Shown in pieces: positions 17,739-27,062 of a stretch of 64,000 nt of DNA. Source of the DNA: Sphingopyxis sp. H053 (GTDB lineage Bacteria; Pseudomonadota; Alphaproteobacteria; Sphingomonadales; Sphingomonadaceae); NCBI RefSeq assembly GCF_001468225.1, contig NZ_LNRU01000004.1, forward strand, positions 186,001 to 250,000. The letters are read 5' to 3'. The notes under the pieces were generated by a model. It was not told the origin of the DNA. It saw nothing but the letters and a program-made list of their open reading frames with translations, and searched no databases. The position numbers and the translations under genes are program-made. Numbering within the stretch: the first letter of the stretch is position 1; each line of letters opens with the position of its first letter.

Positions 17739-18319
17739 GTGTGAATGACTCCACCCATTTCCCGCCGTCCAACCTCCTCGTCGAATAGGCGGTAAATGAG
17801 GTCCTTGAGATATGTACCGGACTTCCGTCCAAACACGGATTTCACTTCACGAAGGCGTGCAACTAAAGGCTCAAACGATGGTTTCGCCGCAAGGAGCTTT
17901 GCCTTCGACTTCCCAAGCGACGTCAGTGCAAGGCGGTATGATCTGCCTTCTTTGCTAACAGTAATGAGTTCTCGAGCCTCAAGATGCGCTAGGACATGAT
18001 AGTAGCGCTTGTCCCATGGGCCATAATGGTGACGCACCATCGAGGCCTCAACGGCGCCTGCCGGGGGTTGAACCGCTTTCAAGTTCGGAGCGGCGGCTGG
18101 TTCCGAACTCGCTGGCAGGCTGGCGCGAGCAACTGCAAAAAAGTCGGGATAGCGAGTGAAAAAGTCGAGTTTCGCCATTTTAGTCAATCCGTCGATTCTC
18201 CCGGCCGTTCCACAAATCTCCATAAGAAGCAGCAGCCGCGCTGCATGAAATTCAAGGATGTTGTCGGCTGCGAGCGGAAGGCTTGCAGGTTGCATACCGA
18301 GACTGTCGATGGATTTCAT
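17735..18319 (-). CDS. lmuC: Small Lamassu partner (LmuC/DdmB-like), winged-helix-like
   Basis: 194 residues between the nuclease and SMC genes, overlapping both by 4 nt. The N-terminal half includes AARLLLLMEICGTAGRIDGLTKMAKLDFFTRYP; the middle YGPWDKRYYHVLAHLEARELITVSKEG-type stretch (given here across several helices) reads like a winged helix, followed by YRLALTSLGKSKAKLLAAK. This position and size match LmuC/DdmB. Family membership comes mainly from synteny; sequence recognition alone is weak. Confidence 0.65.
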   Translation of the reverse strand: MKSIDSLGMQPASLPLAADNILEFHAARLLLLMEICGTAGRIDGLTKMAKLDFFTRYPDFFAVARASLPASSEPAAAPNLKAVQPPAGAVEASMVRHHYGPWDKRYYHVLAHLEARELITVSKEGRSYRLALTSLGKSKAKLLAAKPSFEPLVARLREVKSVFGRKSGTYLKDLIYRLFDEEVGRREMGGVIHT

Positions 18320-19530
18320 GCTGGTGGCTCGAACCGGAGAAGGCAGCGATCAGTGATGTCGTAAAGGCAACCCTTCAAAAAAGCGGAGACGTCATCGTTC
18401 GGTATCTCTGCGTTGATTTGATCCATTCGCTCGATACATTGGTGATGAAACTGCTTTCCGTTCAAAGGAAGGTCGCCGCCGACCTGCTTGGCACGAAGCG
18501 ACATCGCCTCGGATTTGACGCGTTCCTGTAACTGCTGGATGCGATCCGGTTCCATGTAGCGCGTCGTCCGAACATTTGCGGCGTAGTCTCGACGCAGCTC
18601 TATCGCGAGATCGACCAACTCGGACGGCAAGGATGCCTCTTTCATCTTGATCGCCAATACTTCTGCCGCAGAGCCGGTGATTGCGGCCGAAGCCTCGGAG
18701 AGCCGCTGGGCCCACCATTGCCGGATTTGTGCCTGCACGACTATCTTCTTGGTCCTGTCAGGAATCCATTTCGCGTCTCCCGCAGCCTTCGCCAGCGCGC
18801 GGAGCTCATCGAGCAGAACCTCGATTTTCTCGGGAAGGAGAATAACTTCAGCGATGCTGGAAAGTTTGAAGAGACGGAGCATATTTTCATGCCGGGCCGA
18901 CGTAAGATCATTCGCTACCTCCCAGTAGCAATTGTCGAGCCAATATTGCGCGTCATTCCCCTTTGGCGATGTCGCCCCCGGGCAACGGTCGTCGACTTCC
19001 GCTTTGATGGCCGAAATCTTGCCTTGGACCATCGCCCGGCCCGCTGATCCGCAGGGGTAGGTGAGCGCTTCCAGCGCATCCGAAACTGGTCTGAGGGTCA
19101 CCAGGCGGAACCGCCCTCTCTCCTTGTGCCCATCGCGCGCTAGCGATTTTTCGAAGATCGAAGGGTTGATTTTGACTGTCGCCTCATTCCCAGCAGATAA
19201 GTCGCTGTTCTGGTCCGCGTTGGCCTTTGACTTCGCTCCAAAGAGAGTAGTGATCGACCAGAGCTGGTTGTGGGCGTCACCCTTCACTTGGACATACTCG
19301 GCTTCTTCGGAGTCGGGCGCCGTCCAAATGAGCACGATATCATCATGCGTCTCGCAGTGGACGCGCAGCAACCGATTATCCTCAATCATAGCGATCAGGA
19401 AACCGACGGCAATTTCATCTTGGTAATTAAACCCTTGGCGAGCGACGGGGCCGCCTTGCTCCGCTGGAGGCGCGTCGGCAATCGAAGGCCATTCGAACGC
19501 GGGCTCTGCACTGCTTTCAGCGTCACTCAT
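18316..19530 (-). CDS. lmuA: Cap4/DUF4297-type nuclease, Lamassu LmuA-like effector
   Basis: 404 residues. The N-terminus has the DUF4297 signature: GFNYQDEIAVGFL (from residue 33), DDIVL (63-67) and EYVQVKG (78-84), a PD-(D/E)xK-like D...E-x2-QxK core. The C-terminal two thirds are helical and end KGCLYDITDRCLLRF. Cap4-type dsDNA endonucleases are effectors of CBASS and of Lamassu; the SMC partner points to Lamassu-Cap4 (DdmA in Vibrio). First gene of the operon, stop overlapping the next start. Predicted action is DNA degradation of invader or host on activation. Confidence 0.75.
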   Translation of the reverse strand: MSDAESSAEPAFEWPSIADAPPAEQGGPVARQGFNYQDEIAVGFLIAMIEDNRLLRVHCETHDDIVLIWTAPDSEEAEYVQVKGDAHNQLWSITTLFGAKSKANADQNSDLSAGNEATVKINPSIFEKSLARDGHKERGRFRLVTLRPVSDALEALTYPCGSAGRAMVQGKISAIKAEVDDRCPGATSPKGNDAQYWLDNCYWEVANDLTSARHENMLRLFKLSSIAEVILLPEKIEVLLDELRALAKAAGDAKWIPDRTKKIVVQAQIRQWWAQRLSEASAAITGSAAEVLAIKMKEASLPSELVDLAIELRRDYAANVRTTRYMEPDRIQQLQERVKSEAMSLRAKQVGGDLPLNGKQFHHQCIERMDQINAEIPNDDVSAFLKGCLYDITDRCLLRFEPPA

Positions 19531-19747
19531 CGCTGAGCCCCGTGATCATCTCGAGGAATAAAGGCTAATGATGCGACTATGATCGTCCCCCAAATCGCTC
19601 AGCGACTATTTCTTCTGGCGAAGGGACAGGATGAGGCGTGGTTTTGCAATGATTTATTGCTCCTACTTGAGCACGTTCGCGCTCCAGTGCCGCCGAGGGA
19701 CAGAATGATACCGAGTAGTAAAGGGTGCTTCCAAGGTTTCTTAAGAG
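19531..19747. other. Promoter region of Lamassu-type operon, no gene seen
   Basis: 217 nt between the nuclease start and the RadC-like stop. A 60-residue frame at 19579-19761 on the plus strand has no family resemblance or ribosome site and runs into the RadC-like gene on the opposite strand. Presumably holds the promoter for the Lamassu-type operon; no clear palindrome stands out. Confidence 0.4.
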
Positions 19748-20776
19748 CTAATCTTCACTAGCACTGAAATAGGCGCGCAGGCGATGCGCGGTGTCCGGCC
19801 GTAGCCGCACGAAGCTGCGCCGGGCATCCATCAGATCGGGCGTCCGGTCGACGAGGCGCGCGTCGCACAGCTTCTGGACGAGGCGGAGGGCGCTGCTCAT
19901 CGGAATAGTCGAGGTTACGCAAAGGTCGCTGGTCGACAACGGCTTGCCCTCTCCCTCATGAATGAAGAGGTCGATAAGCATCTCCCAAGCGGGTTCGCCA
20001 AATAATTCCTCCGCCCCGATGAGCTGGCGGCGCAGCAGTCGGCGGCGAAGCGTCGCTCGCGCGTTCTCCAGCGCGGCGCCGTTACCCCCATCTGTCTCCT
20101 GCCTCGGCGACTTGAGCGTAACGCGGGCTGTTCGCGATCGCTGGCGGGCGATCTGGTCGCGGCTGGTAATGTGGCGGGTGTGGCATGCACCGACGACAAT
20201 ATGGTCGACGAGATTGATGTCGAGCGAACGCGCAACCGCGTCGATGTGCTGCGTCGCTTGCTCGTCCTCCTTGCTCGGGGTCGGATCGCCGCTCGGATGA
20301 TTGTGGATGAGGATGATGCCCGCGGCGTTGAGCTCCAGCGCGCGGCGGAAGATCGTGCGCGGGTAAACGGCCAAGTGGGCCAGCGTTCCATCTTGGAGGC
20401 ATTCGTCGGCGATCAGCCGATGGCGTGCGTCGAGGAAAAGGATCCGAAGTCTCTCATCCTTGAGCGATCCCATCGATGCAATGAGATAGCGGCGCAGGTT
20501 GGGGTCCAGCGGATCGATCGCCCCCGCTTCCAGTTCACCCCGCATCGCTTCGAGGAACATATTATGCGCTCGGATCAACAGGAGCGCCGAGTTCGAATTT
20601 GCCCCGAGAACCCGGGCAAGCGCTTCGGGCGGCTGCGACCAGATATTGCCGAGACTGCGAAACTCGGCCAGCAGCGCGGACGCTATCGCTTCGCTGCCGT
20701 CGGGGTCGATCGCCGAGATAAAGGCACCCAGGACGGATCGCTGCCGTTCCGTTTTAGCCGTCGTTGATGCCGCCAG
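19748..20776 (-). CDS. RadC-like JAB/MPN protein with C-terminal winged helix
   Basis: RadC/DUF2466 core: IRAHNMFLEAM, the JAB metal motif HNHPSGD-x2-PS-x2-D and DHIVVGA. It is followed by an extra winged-helix-like domain (PLSTSDLCVTSTIPMSSALRLVQKLCDARLVDRTPD) that normal RadC lacks. No ATG, GTG or TTG occurs in frame between the distant ATG at 21175 and the domain; CTG 20776 is the only near-cognate candidate, so the start is uncertain. It overlaps the end of the membrane-protein gene by about 90 nt. RadC-like genes are frequent on mobile elements; the function is unresolved. Confidence 0.65.
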   Translation of the reverse strand: MAASTTAKTERQRSVLGAFISAIDPDGSEAIASALLAEFRSLGNIWSQPPEALARVLGANSNSALLLIRAHNMFLEAMRGELEAGAIDPLDPNLRRYLIASMGSLKDERLRILFLDARHRLIADECLQDGTLAHLAVYPRTIFRRALELNAAGIILIHNHPSGDPTPSKEDEQATQHIDAVARSLDINLVDHIVVGACHTRHITSRDQIARQRSRTARVTLKSPRQETDGGNGAALENARATLRRRLLRRQLIGAEELFGEPAWEMLIDLFIHEGEGKPLSTSDLCVTSTIPMSSALRLVQKLCDARLVDRTPDLMDARRSFVRLRPDTAHRLRAYFSASED

Positions 20777-21159
20777 GTTGCCACGACGAGGAGCGGCGCC
20801 AGAGGCCAGGAGCCGGCAACCTGCATCGTCAGATAGGCTGCCGAGTGCAGGTCCATCTCGATCGCGCGTGTCGAATGCGCGATGAGGGGCAGGAATTGCA
20901 GCGCCGCCGCGATCATTGGCCAGAAGCGATGCGCCATCAGCGCGATGGCCAGCGTCGCTGCCGCCGCGGCGAGATCGATCAGCAGGTGCCCGGTGTCCAC
21001 TGCGAGATATTGCACTGGAACGAACAGGTGCAGCGCTTGGTCTGTCAGAAGCATGGCGAGAAGCACGCCCGCCATCGCCCGTTCGGGTCCCCCGCCTTTG
21101 CGCATCGCATAGGCAAGGGCCACCAGCAGGATTGTCACGAAGAAAGCGATCCGCAGCAT
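20683..21159 (-). CDS. Small inner-membrane protein
   Basis: 158 residues from ATG 21159 (GTG 21168 is an alternative). Hydrophobic segments: LRIAFFVTILLVALAYAM, RAMAGVLLAMLLTDQALHLF, LLIDLAAAAATLAIALMA and WPLAPLLVVATW, so four or five membrane helices with a basic C-terminal tail (HQRRLKRNGSD). No family recognised. It lies between a 109-residue element protein and the RadC-like gene on the same strand, probably one operon. Confidence 0.6.
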   Translation of the reverse strand: MLRIAFFVTILLVALAYAMRKGGGPERAMAGVLLAMLLTDQALHLFVPVQYLAVDTGHLLIDLAAAAATLAIALMAHRFWPMIAAALQFLPLIAHSTRAIEMDLHSAAYLTMQVAGSWPLAPLLVVATWRHQRRLKRNGSDPSWVPLSRRSTPTAAKR

Positions 21160-21199
21160 CGTGATCACAGACCATGCCGATGGCTCCTGGTCAATCTCG

Positions 21200-21529
21200 T
21201 CAAAGAGCAGCGGCAAGTGCCGCAGAATTGGGCGCAATCTCCGGGCACTCATGGAGATCGAGCCCCGCCGTCTCGCGGCCGATTTCGGCAAGCTCCCCAT
21301 GAACCCGCAATATGTCGCCACTGACGCCGACAAGGGCCACTTGCGCCTTGGCCAGCCGCTGGATCGTCGCATGACCTCTGGCAGCAGGGACGCCAATCGT
21401 ATCACGGCGCGCCGTGACCACGGTCGCCATCAGCGACGACACGGCGATCAAAGCGTCGTCGATCTGGGCTTCAGCGGCGGGCACCGCCTTCTGGAGTCGC
21501 GCTGCATTCAGGTTGATCGGCTGGGTCAT
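21200..21529 (-). CDS. Conserved-type small protein, 109 residues
   Basis: Start taken at ATG 21529 (MTQPINLNAARLQ) because GGAGAAG precedes it; an upstream in-frame ATG at 21568 adds 13 residues. Mostly helical: AAEAQIDDALIAVSSLMATVVTAR, then HATIQRLAKAQVALVGVSGDILRVHGELAEIGRET. No membrane segment. Function unknown; located between the LuxR-type regulator and the membrane protein. Confidence 0.6.
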   Translation of the reverse strand: MTQPINLNAARLQKAVPAAEAQIDDALIAVSSLMATVVTARRDTIGVPAARGHATIQRLAKAQVALVGVSGDILRVHGELAEIGRETAGLDLHECPEIAPNSAALAAAL

Positions 21530-21589
21530 AACTTCTCCTTTCCGAAGACGCGATGCGTCTCGGTTCAATGAACACGAAGGGTGAAGGGA

Positions 21590-22108
21590 TTAGCTGGAGA
21601 GCAGCCGCGTCAGCGTCTGCCCGATGGCGAGACCTGCAAGGATGATGAGAAGCAGGAACAGGAATATCGCTGCCACAATCGCCATCCTCTTTGTTGCTTT
21701 GTAATCGCGCCTCCAGCTAATTCCGAACGGCGGGCTGCTGCCCGATCGTTCGGCGTCAGTCCCGAGGCTGGCCAGCAGTCCCGGGTCGTCGGCCGAACGC
21801 CCGTCTGGAAAGTTGGATGGCACCAGCCGGGGCGGCTGGGGAAGTATGATCGGATCACATAGTATCCGATCATAGGTCTGTTTGAGGCGCGCGTAAATGA
21901 TAGCGGTCTCGTCGCGGCCCGAGGCTCCCAGGATATCGCGCGCCGCGGTCAGCCTGAGATCGACGGCCTGCTTGGAAATGTCGAGACGCCGCGCGATCTG
22001 CTTCGATGTTTGCCGCTCGAGCAGCAAATCGAGACAAGCGCGCTGCTTGTCGGTCAGGCGCGCCCAGCGCGCCGCCTCGTCAGATGGGTGCGACCCCGAA
22101 TCAGTCAT
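21590..22108 (-). CDS. Membrane-anchored LuxR-type HTH regulator
   Basis: 172 residues from ATG 22108. Residues 14-65 form a LuxR/GerE helix-turn-helix: LTDKQRACLDLLLERQTSKQ-IARRLDISKQAVDLRL. The C-terminus is a single membrane helix (MAIVAAIFLFLLLIILAGLA). It is divergent from trbB with 218 nt between, which makes it a candidate regulator of the trb operon. Tail-anchored LuxR-like proteins of this shape recur beside sphingomonad trb clusters. Confidence 0.75.
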   Translation of the reverse strand: MTDSGSHPSDEAARWARLTDKQRACLDLLLERQTSKQIARRLDISKQAVDLRLTAARDILGASGRDETAIIYARLKQTYDRILCDPIILPQPPRLVPSNFPDGRSADDPGLLASLGTDAERSGSSPPFGISWRRDYKATKRMAIVAAIFLFLLLIILAGLAIGQTLTRLLSS

Positions 22109-22326
22109 AGATACACTGTTGTCAAAATCGCGCGCAGCACAAGCTTCCCGCTCCACTTCGCGTTTGCTTTGCCCATGTTACCTGCACGGCGCCTACGCCG
22201 CTCCCTGTCTTTCTATCCCATTGTACGACGGCACGAAAAGCTTGTTGAACTGCCGGCTTTTCTGCGTCTCTTACTCGTCCCCGTCGAGCCGGGCACGTCC
22301 GCCCGGCCCTGAAAACGGGGTTCCCG
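22109..22326. other. Divergent promoter region between regulator and trbB
   Basis: 218 nt between the LuxR-type regulator and trbB. Overlapping frames are not credible genes. It must contain the regulator promoter and the main trb promoter; I see no unmistakable palindrome or ribosome-binding site, the trbB ATG being preceded only by GGGGTT. Confidence 0.4.
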
Positions 22327-23307
22327 ATGGGCACAGAACCGAACCGGCTGGAGGCACGTCATCGCAGCGCGCGCATGCTGCGCACGGCGCTCGGCGATGC
22401 GATTGCCGAATGGCTCGCCGATCCCCGGATCATCGAAATCATGCTCAATCCCGACGGACGTCTGTGGGTCGACCGGCTGGGACAGGGCATCGAAGACAGC
22501 GGTCAGATGCTCGCTCCTGCGGACGGCGAACGGATCATCCGGCTCGTCGCCCACCATGTCGGCGTCGAAGTGCATGCCGCAGCGCCCCGCGTCTCGGCCG
22601 AACTGCCGGAGGGCGGCGAGCGCTTCGAAGGCCTGCTGCCCCCGGTGGTGACGGCGCCGACCTTCGCCATCCGCAAGCCCGCGATCGCGGTCTTCTCGCT
22701 CGAAGACTATGTCGCGGCCGGCATCATGCGCGCCGGCGAGGCCGTCTTGCTCCGCGCCGCGGTGCGCGACCGCCTCAATATTCTTGTCGCGGGCGGGACC
22801 GGCACCGGCAAGACGACACTAACCAATGCGCTGCTCGCCGAGATTGCCGGGAGCAGCGACCGCATCGTCCTCATCGAAGACACCCGCGAACTACAATGCG
22901 CCGCGCCCAATCTCGTGGCGATGCGCACCAAGGACGGGGTCGCTTCGCTCTCCGATCTCGTCCGCTCGTCGCTTCGCCTTCGCCCCGACCGCATCCCGAT
23001 CGGCGAAGTGCGCGGCGCCGAGGCGCTCGATCTGCTCAAGGCCTGGGGCACCGGCCATCCGGGCGGCGTCGGGACGATCCACGCGGGAAGTGCGCTCGGC
23101 GCGCTCCGCCGCATGGAGCAGCTGATCCAGGAGGCTGTGGTCACCGTGCCGCGGGCTTTGCTCGCCGAGACGATCGATCTCGTCGCCGTGCTCGTCCGCG
23201 ACGGCACCGGCCGCCGCCTGTCCGAACTGACGCGCGTGGACGGGCTCGACCCGGCGACCGGCGAATATCGCCTCATTCCCTCTGTTCCCACAGGAGACCT
23301 GTCATGA
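22327..23307 (+). CDS. trbB: TrbB, conjugal transfer ATPase
   Basis: 326 residues. VirB11-type secretion ATPase: N-terminal domain [21 protein letters not shown], Walker [10 protein letters not shown] near residue 156, Asp box IEDTRELQC, Walker B region [20 protein letters not shown] and His box [12 protein letters not shown]. Hexameric cytoplasmic motor of the P-type channel. First gene of the trb operon; stop overlaps trbC by 4 nt. Confidence 0.95.
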   Translation: MGTEPNRLEARHRSARMLRTALGDAIAEWLADPRIIEIMLNPDGRLWVDRLGQGIEDSGQMLAPADGERIIRLVAHHVGVEVHAAAPRVSAELPEGGERFEGLLPPVVTAPTFAIRKPAIAVFSLEDYVAAGIMRAGEAVLLRAAVRDRLNILVAGGTGTGKTTLTNALLAEIAGSSDRIVLIEDTRELQCAAPNLVAMRTKDGVASLSDLVRSSLRLRPDRIPIGEVRGAEALDLLKAWGTGHPGGVGTIHAGSALGALRRMEQLIQEAVVTVPRALLAETIDLVAVLVRDGTGRRLSELTRVDGLDPATGEYRLIPSVPTGDLS

Positions 23308-23627
23308 AATTTGCCCGTCCCATTCGCGCGATGTGGAGCGCGGCTGCCTTCGCATTCGCCTTCATTCTGTCGGTGCCCGCCCATGCCGGCGGCTCTTCGA
23401 TGCCCTGGGAGGCGCCGCTTCAGTCGATCCTCGAGAGCATTGAAGGGCCGGTTGCCAAGATCGTCGCGGTGATCATCATCATCGTGACCGGCCTCAGCCT
23501 GGCGTTCGGCGATACTTCAGGCGGCTTCCGGAGGCTGGTCCAGATCGTGTTCGGCCTGTCGATCGCGTTCGCCGCCTCGAGCTTCTTCCTCTCCTTCTTC
23601 TCCTTCGGCGGCGGAGCGCTCGTCTGA
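23304..23627 (+). CDS. trbC: TrbC, pilin precursor
   Basis: 107 residues from ATG 23304. Signal peptide (SAAAFAFAFILSVPAHA) followed by two hydrophobic helices (IVAVIIIIVTGLSLAFG; IVFGLSIAFAASSFFLSFF). Matches TrbC/VirB2 pilins, which are cleaved and, in P-type systems, cyclised by TraF, present at 9237. Stop overlaps the trbD start by one base. Confidence 0.93.
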   Translation: MKFARPIRAMWSAAAFAFAFILSVPAHAGGSSMPWEAPLQSILESIEGPVAKIVAVIIIIVTGLSLAFGDTSGGFRRLVQIVFGLSIAFAASSFFLSFFSFGGGALV

Positions 23628-23896
23628 TGGACCGGGAGGGGGAAGTTCCGGGCTTTTTCGTTCCGGTTCACCGGGCACTGGCCGAGCCGATCCTGCTCGG
23701 CGGTGCCCCGCGCTCGCTCGCGATCGTCAACGGCACGCTCGCGGGCGCGGTGGGACTGGGGCTGCGCTTGTGGCTCGTCGGTCTCGCGATCTGGGCGGTG
23801 GGCCACGCCCTCTCGGTCTGGGCGGCGCGCCGCGACCCGCAGTTCGTCGACGTCGCCAAACGTCACCTCAAATATCCTGTCTGGATGCGCCCATGA
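23627..23896 (+). CDS. trbD: TrbD, VirB3-like channel protein
   Basis: 89 residues. N-terminal VPVHRALAEPILLGGAPRSLA block followed by two close membrane segments (LAGAVGLGLRLWLVGLAIWAVGHAL), then RDPQFVDVAKRHL. Typical VirB3/TrbD, an inner-membrane component next to TrbE. Stop overlaps trbE by 4 nt. Confidence 0.93.
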   Translation: MDREGEVPGFFVPVHRALAEPILLGGAPRSLAIVNGTLAGAVGLGLRLWLVGLAIWAVGHALSVWAARRDPQFVDVAKRHLKYPVWMRP

Positions 23897-26328
23897 TGAA
23901 CTTTGCTGAATATCGTACGAAATCCGCTCGCCTCGCCGATTTTCTCCCTTGGGTCTGCCTGGTGGCGGAGGGCGTGGTGCTGAACAAGGACGGCGCCTTC
24001 CAGCGCACGGCGCGCTTTCGGGGCCCTGATCTCGACAGCGCGACGCCCGCCGAACTGGTCGCGGTCACCGCGCGGCTCAATAGCACGCTGCGCCGCCTGG
24101 GATCGGGATGGGCCGTGTTCGTCGAGGCGCAGCGCGTGCCTGCGATGTCCTATCCCGTGTCGGATTTCCCCGATGTGGTGTCCGAGCTGGTCGATGTTGA
24201 ACGCCGCGAACAATTTCGCGAGGAAGGCGCGCATTTCGAAAGCTTCTATTATCTGACTCTCTTGTGGATGCCGCCGGCGGAAGAAGCCGCGCGCGCCGAG
24301 GCCTGGCTCTATGAAGGCCGATCGAGGACCGGCGTCGACGCGCAGGAACTGCTGAACGGCTTCATCGATCGCACCGGCCGCGTGCTCCATCTCGTCGAGG
24401 GCTTCATGCCCGAGGCTGAATGGCTCGGCGACGGCGAGACGCTGACCTATCTGCACAGCTGCATATCGACCAAGGTCCAGCGCGTCCGGGTGCCCGAGAC
24501 ACCGGCCTATCTCGACGCGCTGCTCGCCGACGAGGCGCTCGTCGGCGGTCTCGAGCCCCGGCTCGGCGACCATCATCTGCGTACCCTGACCATCACCGGC
24601 TTCCCGAGCGTCACCTTCCCGGGGCTGCTCGACGAGCTCAACCGCCAGGCTTTCGGCTATCGCTGGTCGTCGCGCGCGATCATGCTCGACAAGACCGATG
24701 CGACGAAGCTGCTGACCAGGATCCGGCGGCAATGGTTCGCCAAGCGCAAGTCGGTCGCAGCGATCCTCAAGGAGGTGATGACCAACGAGGCCTCGGTCCT
24801 GATGGACAGCGATGCCTCGAACAAGGCGGCGGACGCCGACATGGCGTTGCAGGAGCTCGGCGCCGACGAGGCGGGCATTGCCTATGTCACGGCGACGGTC
24901 ACCGTCTGGGACCGGGACCCGGCGATAGCGGCCGAAAAGCTCCGGCTGGTCGAGAAGATCATCCAGAGCCGCGACTTCAGCTGCACGGTCGAAGGCGTAA
25001 ACGCGCTCGATGCCTGGTTCGGCAGCCTGCCCGGACATGTCTATGCCAATGTCCGCCAGCCCCCGGTCTCCACCCTCAATCTCGCCCACCTGATCCCCCT
25101 CTCGGCGGTGTGGGCGGGGGCGGAACGGGACGAGCATTTCGGTGACGCCCCCTTGCTGTACGGCAAGACCGAAGGCTCGACCCCGTTCCGTTTCTCGCTG
25201 CATGTCGGCGACGTCGGCCACTGTCTTGTCGTCGGCCCGACCGGCGCCGGCAAGTCGGTTCTGCTCGCGCTGATGGCGATGCAGTTCCGCCGCTATGACG
25301 GCAGCCAGATCTTCGCCTTCGACTATGGCGGGTCGATCCGCGCGGCCGCGCTCGCGATGGGCGGCGACTGGCAGGATCTTGGCGGTGCACTCCATGATGC
25401 CGGCAGCCATGGCTCGGTCGCCTTGCAGCCGCTCGCCCGGATCGACGAGGCGGCCGAGCGCGCTTGGGCGGCCGAGTGGATTGCGGCGCTGCTTGCAGGC
25501 GAAGGTGTCGCGTTCGATCCGGCTGCGAAGGAGCATATATGGTCGGCGCTGACCTCGCTCGCGACCGCGCCGGTCGGCGAGCGAACGCTGACGGGTCTCG
25601 CGGTCCTGCTCCAGTCGCAGGAATTGAAGCTCGCGCTTTCGCCCTATCTTGTCGGCGGCCCCTGGGGCCGGTTGCTCGATGCGGAGGCCGAGCATCTCGG
25701 GTTCGCGTGCGTGCAGGCGCTCGAAACCGAAGGCCTGGTCGGCGCCTCCTCGGCGGCGAGCGTCCTTTCCTATCTCTTCCACCGGATCGAAGGGCGTCTC
25801 GACGGCTCGCCGACGCTGATCATCATTGACGAGGGCTGGCTCGTTCTCGACAGTCCCGCCTTCGCCGCGCAGCTGCGCGAATGGCTGAAGACGCTGCGCA
25901 AGAAGAATGCGAGCGTGATCTTCGCGACCCAGAGCCTTGCCGACATCGAAGGGTCGAGCATCGCGCCCGCGATCATCGAAAGCTGCCCGACGCGTATCTT
26001 CCTCCCGAACGAGCGGGCGGCCGAGCCGCAGATCGCGCGAGTCTATGAACGCTTCGGGCTCAATGACCGGCAGATCGAGATATTGAGCCGGGCGACCCCC
26101 AAGCGAGACTATTATTGCCAGTCGCGGCGCGGCAACCGGCTGTTCGACCTCGGGCTTGGCGAGATCGCGCTCGCCTTTGCGGCGGCCTCCTCGAAATCCG
26201 ATCAGATCCGCATCGGCGAACTGATGGCAGCCCATGGCCAGCAGCAGTTTGCCGCGGCCTGGCTTCGCCACCGCGGCCTCATATGGGCCGCCGATCTGCT
26301 CGGGAACCTCGAAATCGCCGCCCCCTGA
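23893..26328 (+). CDS. trbE: TrbE, VirB4-type ATPase
   Basis: 811 residues from ATG 23893, overlapping trbD; the open frame extends upstream but inside trbD. Walker A GPTGAGKSV starts near residue 448; Walker B LIIIDEGWLVLD; ATQSLADIEGS segment. Largest motor of the secretion channel, driving pilus biogenesis and substrate transfer. Length is usual for TrbE. Confidence 0.95.
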   Translation: MMNFAEYRTKSARLADFLPWVCLVAEGVVLNKDGAFQRTARFRGPDLDSATPAELVAVTARLNSTLRRLGSGWAVFVEAQRVPAMSYPVSDFPDVVSELVDVERREQFREEGAHFESFYYLTLLWMPPAEEAARAEAWLYEGRSRTGVDAQELLNGFIDRTGRVLHLVEGFMPEAEWLGDGETLTYLHSCISTKVQRVRVPETPAYLDALLADEALVGGLEPRLGDHHLRTLTITGFPSVTFPGLLDELNRQAFGYRWSSRAIMLDKTDATKLLTRIRRQWFAKRKSVAAILKEVMTNEASVLMDSDASNKAADADMALQELGADEAGIAYVTATVTVWDRDPAIAAEKLRLVEKIIQSRDFSCTVEGVNALDAWFGSLPGHVYANVRQPPVSTLNLAHLIPLSAVWAGAERDEHFGDAPLLYGKTEGSTPFRFSLHVGDVGHCLVVGPTGAGKSVLLALMAMQFRRYDGSQIFAFDYGGSIRAAALAMGGDWQDLGGALHDAGSHGSVALQPLARIDEAAERAWAAEWIAALLAGEGVAFDPAAKEHIWSALTSLATAPVGERTLTGLAVLLQSQELKLALSPYLVGGPWGRLLDAEAEHLGFACVQALETEGLVGASSAASVLSYLFHRIEGRLDGSPTLIIIDEGWLVLDSPAFAAQLREWLKTLRKKNASVIFATQSLADIEGSSIAPAIIESCPTRIFLPNERAAEPQIARVYERFGLNDRQIEILSRATPKRDYYCQSRRGNRLFDLGLGEIALAFAAASSKSDQIRIGELMAAHGQQQFAAAWLRHRGLIWAADLLGNLEIAAP

Positions 26329-26341
26329 AGGAGTGAATTTG

Positions 26342-27061
26342 ATGAAGACGTCTTTTTATCGCCATGCCGTTTTGGTCGGCCTGCTGGGCCTTACCCTGTT
26401 GCCCGCCGGCTCGGTCGTCGCGCCGGCCACCGCCCAGATCGGCGGAATCGTCCACGATCCGCGCAACTACGCCCAGAATATCCTCACCGCCGCGCGCACG
26501 CTCGAGCAGATCAACAATCAGATCAAGCAGTTGCAGAACCAGTCGACCTCGCTCGTCAACGAGGCTCGTAACCTCACCAGCCTGCCGGTCTCGACGCTGC
26601 AGGAGCTGCAGGGGCAGGTCGATCGCACACGCGAACTGCTGGGCGAGGCGCAGCGCGTCGCCTTTGATGTCGGCGACATCCAGAAGATATTCGATTCCCG
26701 CTACAAGGGCGCGGCCCTTTCGGGTCCGCAGGCGGCGATGGTGGCGAATGCCGAGGCGCGCTGGAACGACAGCGTCGGCGCCTTCCAGGACGCAATGAAA
26801 GTGCAGGCCGGCGTCGTCACCAACATGGGCGCGACCCGCCAATCGATCGGCACCTTGGTCACCGCGAGCCAGTCGGCGACCGGCGCGCTGCAGGCGGCGC
26901 AGGCGGGCAACCAACTGCTCGCGCTCCAGTCGCAACAGCTCGGTGATCTTGCCGCTGCGCTCGCGGCGCAGGGACGCGCCGAAATGCTCGGTGCCGCGCG
27001 GGACGCCGCCGCCGAGGCTGAAGGGCGCGAACGCTTCCGCCGCTTCCGCAAAGGCAATTGA
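26342..27061 (+). CDS. trbJ: TrbJ, VirB5-like protein
   Basis: 239 residues from ATG 26342 with AAGGAG upstream. Signal peptide to about residue 32 (LVGLLGLTLLPAGSVVAPATA), then IVHDPRNYAQNILTAARTLEQINNQI and a long helical coiled region. Minor pilus or adhesion component in the periplasm. Confidence 0.92.
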   Translation: MKTSFYRHAVLVGLLGLTLLPAGSVVAPATAQIGGIVHDPRNYAQNILTAARTLEQINNQIKQLQNQSTSLVNEARNLTSLPVSTLQELQGQVDRTRELLGEAQRVAFDVGDIQKIFDSRYKGAALSGPQAAMVANAEARWNDSVGAFQDAMKVQAGVVTNMGATRQSIGTLVTASQSATGALQAAQAGNQLLALQSQQLGDLAAALAAQGRAEMLGAARDAAAEAEGRERFRRFRKGN

Positions 27062-27062
27062 G

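Noticed and set aside
20777..21175. N-terminal extension of the RadC-like frame from ATG 21175
   Set aside because: It is Arg/Ala/Gly-rich shadow sequence lying wholly over a credible membrane-protein gene in another frame.
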